A DNA stretch of 46,160 bases from contig CALKNI010000037.1 of NCBI GenBank assembly GCA_938091115.1, positions 1 through 46,160 on the forward strand. Reading direction: 5' to 3'. Position 1 is the first letter of the stretch; the number at the start of each line of letters is the position of its first letter. Of this stretch, positions 24,312 through 32,291 are shown in pieces. Position numbers and translations under genes: made by a program. The notes beneath the pieces are model-generated. The model saw only the letters and a program-made list of their open reading frames with translations. It made no database searches and was not told the origin of the DNA. Source of the DNA: an uncultured Pirellulaceae bacterium (GTDB lineage Bacteria > Planctomycetota > Planctomycetia > Pirellulales > Pirellulaceae).

Positions 24312-26918
24312 ATGAAGTTTTACATTCCCTTTCTATTCATTGCCGTATCTAGCGTTGTGCCACCCATCGGCGCTGCTGAACTTCCAAACATCGTTCTCAT
24401 AATGTCCGATGATCAGGGCTGGGGCGAGACGAGCTACAACGGTCATCCGCAATTGAAGACACCCGTCCTCGACAAGATGGCGGCCACGGGCTTGCGGCTG
24501 GATCGCTTCTACGCCGCCTCGCCGGTGTGCTCCCCAACCCGGGCCAGTGTGTTGACCGGGCGTCACGCCAACCGAATGGGCGCCTTCGGAGCGAACTGGT
24601 CGATTCGCCCGGAGGAAATCACCTTGGCGCCACTGCTGAAGGCCGCTGGCTACCGGACGGCTCACTACGGCAAGTGGCACATCGGTGCGGTGAAGAAAGA
24701 CTCGCCGCTCTCGCCAAAAGCGTTGGGCTTCGACGAATCACTTTCACACGACAACTTTTTCGAGATGAACCCGACGCTGAGTCGAAATGGAAATCCGCCC
24801 GAGCAAGTCAACGGAGAGGGTTCCGAAATCCTGGTGAAAGAAGCTCTGGACTTCGCGCGTCGATCAGCGAGTGAAGATGCACCGTTCTTCTTGGTGATTT
24901 GGTTTGGCTCACCCCATTCTCCCTACGAATGCGCCGAGAAAGACAGCGCACCCTACCGCGAGCTGGGTGAAGATCTGAGCTGGCGCTTCGGAGAGATCGC
25001 CGCGATGGACCGCGCAATCGGGCAGTTTCGCGACGGGCTCGATCGAATCGGTGAACGTTCCAACACGCTGATCTGGTTCAATTCCGACAACGGGATGACC
25101 ACCGAGATGATTCCCAAGGAGCAGCAGGCGAACATGTTCAACGGCGGCCTCCGCGGCACCAAGTCACACATGACCGAGGGCGGCCTGCGCGTTCCGGCCA
25201 TAATCGAGTGGCCCGCTGTAATCACCAAAGCGAGGAGCAGTTCCGTCCCTGGTGTCACCTCCGATATTTTGCCAACCCTGCTGGACATCGTGCAAATCGC
25301 CCACCCAAAGCCGGAGCGGCCGCTCGACGGAATCAGCCTGAAAACCTTGATTGTGTATGGCAGAATGAAACAGCGCCCGAAGCCGATCGGATTCTCCGGA
25401 TACAACTGGAAAGACGAGCAGCAAAACGCACCGTGGTTGGCAGATCAACGCCTCAACGAATTCATCACCGAGATTGCGAAGAAGAAAGAGACGGACAGAA
25501 AACGCAAGACCTACTTCAAGAATCACCGGCATCCAGTGGCGGGAACCGAGTTTGAAAAAACTAGGGCGTGGATCGACAACCGATACAAGTTGTTGTTTCC
25601 GAAGAGCAAAAACGCCAGTTACGAACTCTACGACATCGTCGCGGACAAGGAGGAGAGCCACGACATCGCCTTGGAGCATCCCGAAATCGTCGAGCGAATG
25701 GCGGCGGAACTGAAGGCTTGGCAACTGTCGGTCGAGCGCAGTCTCACCGGCGCCGACTATGGGAGTCGTACCGGCGCGACTGGGCAAAAGGCGGCTCCAG
25801 CGGCACGCAGGAACCAATCGAAAATGCGCGAGAAGGCTGTGACTCGGGGCGACCTGCTTGAAGCTGTACGCGAAGCCAGCCCTGATACAATCGCTGACAC
25901 GTCCGCTACGGACGCAATGCAATTCAAGCGTCTCTGCCACATGCGCGTCGCATATCACAAACGTTACGCTGCAATCGTGCAAACGATCCATGATGAGTCG
26001 ACGGCGATTGCTGCAGCGAAGTCATTCGCAGACTTGCTTCCGCTGAAGTGCGAAACGAATCACTTGGGACGGATGCTCCGCCGGTACAAAATGAAACCCG
26101 AACAGACTGTCCTGCTTGAGGAAACGCAGCAGAAAATCGATTCCATCAATCAAGACATCATCAGTGCCACTCTCAAAGTTCGTGACGAGCCGTTCTTCAA
26201 GATCTTTGGAAGGGCGTTTCAGGATCTGAACACGTTATCACGCGCACTGAAGCCTGTTCCAGTACCTGAGGGGCATGCTCAACGCGGGGATGGGCCGCAA
26301 ATCGTGGTTTGGCTGCCACCAAGCGGGAAAGGAGAAATCGACCTAAGCGATGAAAAAGGTATGCTTGAGGTCGTCGTCGTAAACGAACTGACAGGAGAAC
26401 TCAAGAGGCAGCGAGAGCACATCTCGTGTGGGGGAAAGGCGATGCTCCCCACGACTGGCTCGAAATACGGCACTCTCCTTTGGCTTCGACCGCTTGCTGA
26501 ATCGGTTGCTGCAGAACTTGAACCGGTTGAGGAAAGCATCAATATTCACATGGCGTTGCTTTTTAAGCCCTCGTACATACGGTTGAAGACGCTAATGCGT
26601 GAAAGCCCCAAAGAGGCAGTAGGTTGGAAAGCAATACAGGCTGAGGCACTGCTGTTGGCAGAAAGCGGGAGCAATTTAAAGGATCGTCGCCCATCCGAAG
26701 TGAGTGTCCGCGATGGAAAGGAGTATTGGGCAAAAAACAGTAGTGAAGTGCAGACGTTCGGCGCAGAACTGTATCACGCTGCAAAGGAGAAAGATTTCGC
26801 GGCGGCGACTCGTAGTTACAAATCAATGACCAAGAGCTGCAATGCTTGTCATCAGGCGAACGTTTTCCTGGGAGGCCCTCCAGTACTGAATCCCTTTGGA
26901 AAGGGAGTCACCGATTAG
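24312..26918 (+). CDS. Sulfatase fused to a C-terminal haem-binding cytochrome c-prime-like region
   Basis: An 868-residue exported protein, much longer than usual sulfatases (about 450-550). Residues 1-22 are a signal peptide. Residues of about 24-485 are a complete sulfatase: PNIVLIMSDDQGWGE, the formylglycine site C73-SPTR, GKWHIG, FGSPHSPY, WFNSDNG and the closing YELYDIVADKEESHDIA. After an Ala/Arg/Gln-rich linker (about 486-505), some 360 more residues follow in frame with no family I can name, ending in a helical segment with C843-NACH-847 (CXXCH) 21 residues from the end, the arrangement of class II cytochromes c. Covalent haem attachment would need export, which the signal peptide provides. 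It follows the first sulfatase by 15 bases, probably in one operon. Confidence 0.9.
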   Translation: MKFYIPFLFIAVSSVVPPIGAAELPNIVLIMSDDQGWGETSYNGHPQLKTPVLDKMAATGLRLDRFYAASPVCSPTRASVLTGRHANRMGAFGANWSIRPEEITLAPLLKAAGYRTAHYGKWHIGAVKKDSPLSPKALGFDESLSHDNFFEMNPTLSRNGNPPEQVNGEGSEILVKEALDFARRSASEDAPFFLVIWFGSPHSPYECAEKDSAPYRELGEDLSWRFGEIAAMDRAIGQFRDGLDRIGERSNTLIWFNSDNGMTTEMIPKEQQANMFNGGLRGTKSHMTEGGLRVPAIIEWPAVITKARSSSVPGVTSDILPTLLDIVQIAHPKPERPLDGISLKTLIVYGRMKQRPKPIGFSGYNWKDEQQNAPWLADQRLNEFITEIAKKKETDRKRKTYFKNHRHPVAGTEFEKTRAWIDNRYKLLFPKSKNASYELYDIVADKEESHDIALEHPEIVERMAAELKAWQLSVERSLTGADYGSRTGATGQKAAPAARRNQSKMREKAVTRGDLLEAVREASPDTIADTSATDAMQFKRLCHMRVAYHKRYAAIVQTIHDESTAIAAAKSFADLLPLKCETNHLGRMLRRYKMKPEQTVLLEETQQKIDSINQDIISATLKVRDEPFFKIFGRAFQDLNTLSRALKPVPVPEGHAQRGDGPQIVVWLPPSGKGEIDLSDEKGMLEVVVVNELTGELKRQREHISCGGKAMLPTTGSKYGTLLWLRPLAESVAAELEPVEESINIHMALLFKPSYIRLKTLMRESPKEAVGWKAIQAEALLLAESGSNLKDRRPSEVSVRDGKEYWAKNSSEVQTFGAELYHAAKEKDFAAATRSYKSMTKSCNACHQANVFLGGPPVLNPFGKGVTD

Positions 26919-27207
26919 CCGGGAGCTCTCATGATAACCCGCGTTGACAACAATTCGGACGCAGACGAAGCAATTTCTTAGCTCCGAAGCCCGTGATTCT
27001 TGCAATGGAGCAGGAAAACACACGATTCCTGGCAAACTCACCACAATTGAACGTTGCCGAGCCTCACCTTTCGCGGTTAAATCAACGCATCGGCGACGAA
27101 GATTCGCTTTTTTGAACCACATGTTTTCCAAAAGTGGAAACTATGGCTCAGCAACCGAGTTATAGCATTCAGTGTGGCTGCAACCAATTCAATTCACTCA
27201 ACATTTG

Positions 27208-27813
27208 ATGGGCAGCATGTCTGGAACCAAAATGACCTTCTGGATAACAACTTTCGCAATCACGGCATTTCTGTTTATCGGGTGGAAATTGACGGCAAGA
27301 GGAAACTATGAGACAGCAGCCTACGAATTAATCAAATCTGACGGCCCCTTCGAGCTACGAGATTACCCTGACATCATGCTCGTCACGACTGATATGGCGA
27401 CGAACTCTAATGGCAACGACGGCAGTTTTGGTCGGCTTTTTCAATATATCAGCGGCAACAACGAAGCTGGCCAAAAAGTCAAAATGACAACCCCGGTCTT
27501 TATGGAGTCCAACTCCACGGGAGCGAATGGCACGATGGGCTTTGTTATTCCTCAAAAGGTCGCCGAATCATCCATCCCACAACCGACGGGCGCCCGAGTA
27601 GAAATCGAAAAGAGGACGGCTGGCAAGTACGCTGTAATGCGTTTTGACGGGTGGTTAAACGAGCGCACTCAGTCGGATAGCGAGGCAAAACTTATCGATT
27701 GGATCGAAAAGCAAGGCTGGGAACGAGAAGACCAAACGGAATTTGCCGGATACGATCCGCCGTGGACCCCGAAGATTTTACGAAGAAATGAGACATTGAT
27801 CCGCCTTAGGTAA
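27208..27813 (+). CDS. SOUL-family haem-binding protein
   Basis: A 201-residue protein with one N-terminal membrane segment (FWITTFAITAFLFIGWKL), then a SOUL/p22HBP domain: YETAAYELIKSDGPFELRDY, SFGRLFQYISGNN, VKMTTPVFME and RFDGWLNERT are typical of the family, which binds haem or related tetrapyrroles. ATG 27208 is used; ATG 27217 and 27232 also precede the hydrophobic segment, and no clear ribosome binding site decides between them. The protein is probably anchored with its domain in the periplasm. It lies at the start of a region that also holds TspO and CtaA, two other proteins of haem or porphyrin handling. Confidence 0.9.
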   Translation: MGSMSGTKMTFWITTFAITAFLFIGWKLTARGNYETAAYELIKSDGPFELRDYPDIMLVTTDMATNSNGNDGSFGRLFQYISGNNEAGQKVKMTTPVFMESNSTGANGTMGFVIPQKVAESSIPQPTGARVEIEKRTAGKYAVMRFDGWLNERTQSDSEAKLIDWIEKQGWEREDQTEFAGYDPPWTPKILRRNETLIRLR

Positions 27814-27872
27814 CGAAGGAATTTATGAGACTCGTTACAAAAAGTTGCATTGAAAAGCAGAAGGAGAACCCC

Positions 27873-28037
27873 ATGTTTGGTTTCGGCAGCAAGACAAGAA
27901 AATTGGAAAAAAAGTATGCAAAATTGCTCGAAGAGGCGTTCCAACTCTCAACGTCGAATCGTGCGAAAAGTGATGAGAAAACGGCTGAGGCAGAAAGGGT
28001 CCGAATCCAGCTAGAGGCTCTGAAGGAAACAGATTAG
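27873..28037 (+). CDS. Small helical protein, DUF6435-like
   Basis: A 54-residue protein starting at ATG 27873, chosen for the AAGGAG ribosome binding site eight bases upstream (about 27859-27864). It begins MFGFGSKTRKLEKKYAKLLE and continues as an amphipathic, highly charged helix pair (QLSTSNRAKSDEKTAEAE, IQLEALKE). This pattern matches small DUF6435-type proteins found in several marine bacteria. The function is unknown. The frame is open upstream to 27825, but those residues lack support. Confidence 0.75.
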   Translation: MFGFGSKTRKLEKKYAKLLEEAFQLSTSNRAKSDEKTAEAERVRIQLEALKETD

Positions 28038-28207
28038 GTTTTGATTAAGAACTGAACTAAAAGACATAATTCTGCTTCTTAATGGCCGCGAAAAAATCAA
28101 ATCGGTCAGATGAGCGTTCGCTAAAAGAATGTAGTTAATCTGGAGTTGGAAATTCAGTAATCAAAATACTGATCGTATTTATTTACCTGATTTGGCAAGA
28201 ATCTATC

Positions 28208-28465
28208 ATGTCTTCTATCAACCGCTTCTCCCTAAATCGCCCTGATTACATTTTGACCTTCGTCAAAAAGCCCGCAGGCTGGAAGCCAAGAAATTATTTT
28301 GAAAAACCGAGACAAGCAGTCATTTTATCAAGGCACCCAGTAGCCAGTTACGCGGAGGCGCACGACGATCTGGTTCGATGCAATCGCTTGGCTCTCCGAC
28401 ATTCTCTTGGGGAATGGGCCGTGATTGAAACCGCTGACGCTGAATCACGCCAAGAGGCAGAGTAA
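28208..28465 (+). CDS. Small unknown protein
   Basis: An 85-residue soluble protein starting at ATG 28208, with no clear ribosome binding site. The composition is protein-like: NRPDYILTFVKKPAGW, PRQAVILSRHPVASYAEA and a helix DDLVRCNRLALRHSLGEWAVIE. There is no known motif. It ends 12 bases before the stop of the convergent FAD oxidoreductase gene. The opposite strand is also open here (28348-28650), but the plus-strand reading looks better. Confidence 0.55.
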   Translation: MSSINRFSLNRPDYILTFVKKPAGWKPRNYFEKPRQAVILSRHPVASYAEAHDDLVRCNRLALRHSLGEWAVIETADAESRQEAE

Positions 28466-28477
28466 GTCCAAAAATCG

Positions 28478-29743
28478 TTAAATAGGGGCGAGCGAGTGGA
28501 CCAGACGCTCTGCTGTAATCCGCCCTGACACCATAGCTCCCTCAAGTGAAGCGGTTTCCAGATAGTCACCGCAAACAAATACGCCGTCACACTGAGTGTT
28601 GCCAAACTCCCTACGATTGAAGAACGCTGGATTTTTTTGAGGGAGCGCATAGGGTATCGAGTAAGTCCTCAGATGCGTCCATTGCTCGACCGATTCACCA
28701 AACCAGGTTGTCGCCTGAGAGAGCACCTTCTGCCTCAAATCTTCTTCGCATTTATCTTCTGTCGCACCCAAGCAGCTTATTGAAATCAATGATTTCCCAA
28801 CTGGTGCACAATTAGGATCAACCAAGCTTGGTACACTCATATTATTGATCGGGCCACTTCCCTCACCATTCAAAATGAGCATAGGCTGATCCACGGGCGC
28901 CGTGTTCGAAGCAAAATAGAAACAGGTTACACCGTGCGCGTCAGATTCCTCTAATTCTACGTTTAGTAATTTACTGGCCACTTGCTCTGTGCAAGCCAGC
29001 ACCAAACGAGAGGCGGTAAATTTTTCGCCGCTTGCCAATTCAACGGTGTTCGTTGCCGGATCAACGCTTTTTACCTGAGCGTTGACTCGAATTGCCTCGC
29101 TTGGTAATCCTGCAGCGATCTGGCGTGGTATCGCCTCCATTCCCCCGGCAGGCACGACCGCTTCACCAGAGGAAAACATACGAAAAACCAAATCAAATTT
29201 TCGAGTCGATGTAACTAAGTCAGTCTCTAAAAAAACACCCCCAAGAAAAGGTCTAAAAAAACGATGGATGAAACCATCAGAAAACCCTTCTGATTTTAAT
29301 CGCTCAAGAGTTGAAGTTTCTGGGCGCGAATAAATGTCTTGAATTTCTCCACGACAAGATCTAATCTTCAGCCTCGCTAACCGCAGTTTATCGCCAAAGG
29401 TGGCAATCGGAGATCTCAATGTCGAAAACATCTTCGCCGGTCGGCGCAGTGGATCGACGAACGGATGAAACTTTCCCTGATATCGGACCAAAGCACCTGG
29501 CTCGTAGGCTTTTAGTCGAAGTGCTTGAAAATCCAGTAGCTTCCGAGCTTCGGGGTAGGCAGAAAGCAAAATCTGAAAACCTCGATCGAGAGAAAAACCA
29601 TCAACGTAGTCGGTCCGAATCCGCCCGCCGACCGAATCCGCTGCCTCTAAAACTAAACTTGAAACGCCAGCACTTTCCAAATGCTTCGCACACGAGAGCC
29701 CGGAAACACCCCCTCCGATAATGATAACTTGCGGTGACGACAT
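28478..29743 (-). CDS. FAD-dependent amine oxidase/phytoene desaturase-type oxidoreductase
   Basis: A 421-residue flavoprotein of the NAD(P)/FAD-dependent amine-oxidase superfamily. The Rossmann dinucleotide motif VIIIGGGVSGLSCAKHLE is at residues 6-23, followed by the family's second signature DSVGGRIRTDYVDGFSLDRGFQ. A C-terminal FAD contact GVFVCGDYLETASLEGAMVSG closes the flavin site. The protein most resembles protoporphyrinogen oxidase/phytoene desaturase relatives of unassigned substrate. It is transcribed after the sigma factor gene (100 bases downstream) and could share that transcript. It is not the same lineage as the renalase-like domain at 35332. Confidence 0.9.
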   Translation of the reverse strand: MSSPQVIIIGGGVSGLSCAKHLESAGVSSLVLEAADSVGGRIRTDYVDGFSLDRGFQILLSAYPEARKLLDFQALRLKAYEPGALVRYQGKFHPFVDPLRRPAKMFSTLRSPIATFGDKLRLARLKIRSCRGEIQDIYSRPETSTLERLKSEGFSDGFIHRFFRPFLGGVFLETDLVTSTRKFDLVFRMFSSGEAVVPAGGMEAIPRQIAAGLPSEAIRVNAQVKSVDPATNTVELASGEKFTASRLVLACTEQVASKLLNVELEESDAHGVTCFYFASNTAPVDQPMLILNGEGSGPINNMSVPSLVDPNCAPVGKSLISISCLGATEDKCEEDLRQKVLSQATTWFGESVEQWTHLRTYSIPYALPQKNPAFFNRREFGNTQCDGVFVCGDYLETASLEGAMVSGRITAERLVHSLAPI

Positions 29744-29842
29744 TTTGATCTACAGGTGAAAAAATAGCACGTTTGTTTAACGATCAACCAGCCTTGCCCG
29801 GCTAAACACAAAATAATATCGACGTTCTAACGATTGTCTCAA

Positions 29843-30493
29843 TTAGTTTAATTCAGTCTGTGATAATTGCTCGGGTTGCATTAGCTCGCGCAACCGGCGG
29901 ATAGCCCGCAAGTAACGCATCGATGCTGCCGGTTCGGATAGATTTAAAATTTTACTGATCTCCTGATTCGTCAAATGCTCATAGTGCCGCATGATAATTA
30001 TCTCCGAATCTTTCTCCTCGAGTTGAGAAATTGAGTTCTCAATTTTCTTTGCAAGTTCCTTTTGCAAAGCCGCCGCAGCGGGCGTGATTTTTGAGTCTCC
30101 TAAAAGCGAGGCCAGTTGGATCGAAGATTGATCATGCCCTCGGGGAGCGAAAAGTTGCTGCTCCCGATCCACGGATCGTTTCGCTGAAACTCGATGCCTC
30201 CGATGGGCATCAATGATCCGATCTTTAGCAATCTGTCTTAGCCAAAGATGAAACGGCATCACGGGAGTTTCAAGGTAACGATGGAGCCGGCGATTTGCTT
30301 CAACCAATACATCTTGAACCACATCGCTCACATCAACTCGATTTTGAACCTTTTTGTCCAGTCGCATCCTGACCAGATGGTTCAGCGAATTCCGATGGCG
30401 ATCCATAAGTTGGTTCACTGCAGAGTGGTCGCCGGCCTTGGCGTTCGCAATGAGTTGTTCAGTCTGAGGAGATTGGGGCCACATGGTTTTCAC
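29843..30493 (-). CDS. RNA polymerase sigma-70 family factor (planctomycete type)
   Basis: A 216-residue ECF-like sigma factor. Region 2 spans about residues 20-105 (LMDRHRNSLNHLVRMRLDKK, VDVSDVVQDVLVEANRRLHRY, PFHLWLRQIAKDRIIDAHRRH), and region 4 about 145-205 with the helix-turn-helix HYEHLTNQEISKILNLSEPAASMRYLRAIRRLREL. The Gln/Ser-rich linker between them and the overall style match planctomycete-specific sigma factors (TIGR02984-like). Start is GTG 30493 or ATG 30484. No anti-sigma factor of known type is adjacent; the gene upstream on the same strand encodes the M48-like membrane protein, which could fill that role. Confidence 0.92.
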   Translation of the reverse strand: MKTMWPQSPQTEQLIANAKAGDHSAVNQLMDRHRNSLNHLVRMRLDKKVQNRVDVSDVVQDVLVEANRRLHRYLETPVMPFHLWLRQIAKDRIIDAHRRHRVSAKRSVDREQQLFAPRGHDQSSIQLASLLGDSKITPAAAALQKELAKKIENSISQLEEKDSEIIIMRHYEHLTNQEISKILNLSEPAASMRYLRAIRRLRELMQPEQLSQTELN

Positions 30494-30555
30494 CGGGTTA
30501 AGGGTTTAATTCGATCCGAACTCTTACAAAGGAAAAATGTTGGTCGATTCTATAA

Positions 30556-31713
30556 CTAGTCAATTGGCAGCATTGTCCACAATTCGGGACGACCGACATT
30601 ACAGTGCACGGCCCGTGACAAAACTCCAAAACATGCCCACGAAAAGAATAGAGCAGTACGTGCCACATTCCACGCCGCAGGACCTTGCTGAGGCAAAGCA
30701 TCTCGACGCCCAACACTTGGGACAGGATGAAAGATCGTTTCGATCCAGCGAGGACGTGAGCGTTCTCCGTCTTGCATCTGGTCAAACGAATCAGCCGCGT
30801 TAAAAATTAATTCTTTGGGTGTCCCGTGTTGGCTGAGTAAGTGATCAATCTGAAGCGATGCATTACGGCTCAGCGTTGGCAGGGTGAGCAAACCGAGAAA
30901 AGACCAGAGCGTGAAGCCACAAATTGTGTTGACAAGAGCGGCAACCGAATCGACACCCGCGTTGGGCAATTGCGTGCAGAAGATGAAACCTAAGAGATTC
31001 CAAACTCCAGCAAAAGCCAGACCGCGGTAGTAACTTCCACTATTGAATGCGACGGCTCGGCGGGCGATCACGGTGGCCAACTCCGCCTGTGACATTACCT
31101 CGATCCAAGCTTGAGGGATCACAATTGTCGCTCCGTTTCCAAAACCGATAATTCCCCCCGTGAACCCAATGTCTCGATGGCGCACAACAATGATGTTCGG
31201 TACGAAAATTTGCCAAGACTGAATCAATGTTAACGAATCCAGCAACTTATTAGATCCCTCTTGAGACTCGACACGTCGAAATCTCATCGACTGGTTTTGA
31301 AGGATAAAACAGAATCCGATTGCTAATAGAACCATTGAAATTGCACCCCGCAGGCCAAACCAGCGACCAAACACGAGAATCGACCACGCAAATGCGATAA
31401 ACAAAAGGGACTGTCCGATTGCCGCTTTAAGGTAATTCGAGAGCCAGCAGCCGAAAGATTCTTCTGACTTCAGGAAGCTCTTCGGCAAGCGGTAGCCACC
31501 GAGGAAGTCAAACGGAGCCAGCCAAACGATAAAGAGCAGTGCCACCACAGAAAGCTGACCCCAATCTGCGGTCGCGAAGTCGCTAGAATTGGAAAGCAAA
31601 CTCGAAGGTAGGGCCAAGACCAACGCGAGCGTACAAATGATGACGAGTGACCCAACTCCACAAATCCCAAGCCACAGCCGTGCTCGGCCGTAAGTCATTG
31701 CTGTTTTGGTCAT
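30556..31713 (-). CDS. Polytopic membrane protein related to M48 metallopeptidases but lacking HEXXH
   Basis: A 385-residue membrane protein. Hydrophobic segments lie at about 12-36, 53-72, 98-118, 122-140, 228-250, 258-280 and 350-370. The middle part (about 165-230) resembles the catalytic region of M48 peptidases such as HtpX: a domain with IIVVRHRDIGFTGGIIGFG and IVIPQAWIEV, then MSQAELATVIARRAVAFNSG, where M48 enzymes have an HEXXH helix. Here the His, Glu and second His positions are Arg218, Arg219 and Ala222, so zinc catalysis is not possible. It is transcribed 63 bases ahead of the sigma factor gene. A sensing or sigma-binding role is an inference from this linkage. Confidence 0.8.
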   Translation of the reverse strand: MTKTAMTYGRARLWLGICGVGSLVIICTLALVLALPSSLLSNSSDFATADWGQLSVVALLFIVWLAPFDFLGGYRLPKSFLKSEESFGCWLSNYLKAAIGQSLLFIAFAWSILVFGRWFGLRGAISMVLLAIGFCFILQNQSMRFRRVESQEGSNKLLDSLTLIQSWQIFVPNIIVVRHRDIGFTGGIIGFGNGATIVIPQAWIEVMSQAELATVIARRAVAFNSGSYYRGLAFAGVWNLLGFIFCTQLPNAGVDSVAALVNTICGFTLWSFLGLLTLPTLSRNASLQIDHLLSQHGTPKELIFNAADSFDQMQDGERSRPRWIETIFHPVPSVGRRDALPQQGPAAWNVARTALFFSWACFGVLSRAVHCNVGRPELWTMLPID

Positions 31714-32291
31714 CGACGTAAGCTTTCTCGAAGAAAATGGTATTTTTCCTAAAACCGTGAAAAGAGTCCCTACATTAACGGAATTCCCGCTATTGTTTGG
31801 ATAAAACGACTTTAGGCAGACATGCTAGAATTCCCTGATTTGTTGAATTTCGAGAAGATTTCTCCTCCATTTGCCGCGCTGGTGTCTTATTAACCCGATT
31901 CCTCTAATGCGGTGATCTGTTTTTGTAAAAACGCTTCATTTTTACAGTGATTCAGTTAACCAAGGGTCCTGTGGACGGTACGGGCACTTACGCAATTGTG
32001 CGTCCTCAAATCATGGCATTGTTTTAGATCCACACACGTCCCGGTGTTAATGCAGAAGATTGTTCACCCTTGGGTTTGATTCAAGCAATATGCGGTTGCC
32101 GCATCAATTTGTTAGATTAAGACTGTCCACTCTCGTTTCTGAGAGGGGCAAATTTCCCTAGAAATTAAAACCAAACTAATATTTTGATCGAAACCTAGTC
32201 CGGTGATTTGTAGACCATAATATAGAAAACAAGAGCAGATCCTCTCTGTAATAATCGGCGAGGTAGAATTTGTCCTTCGAAGCATTTCAAA
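31714..32291. promoter_or_regulatory. Long divergent intergenic region with several hairpins
   Basis: A 578-base spacer between divergent genes with no credible reading frame. Three perfect or near-perfect hairpins cluster in it: ACGCA-ATTG-TGCGT (31990-32003), ATGCGG-TTG-CCGCAT (32090-32104), and CTCTC-6-GAGAG (32130-32145). None has a following T run, so they are not terminators. They may be regulatory or belong to a small RNA, or be chance. The upstream part, near 31950, contains GTTAACC. Confidence 0.35.

Noticed and set aside
24333-26549. Many long minus- and plus-strand frames over the sulfatase genes
   Set aside because: These are shadows caused by the high GC content of the sulfatase genes; the sulfatase readings carry all the motifs.
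26823-27165. Frames on both strands between the fused sulfatase and the SOUL gene
   Set aside because: No translation signals, and the two strands give equally poor products.
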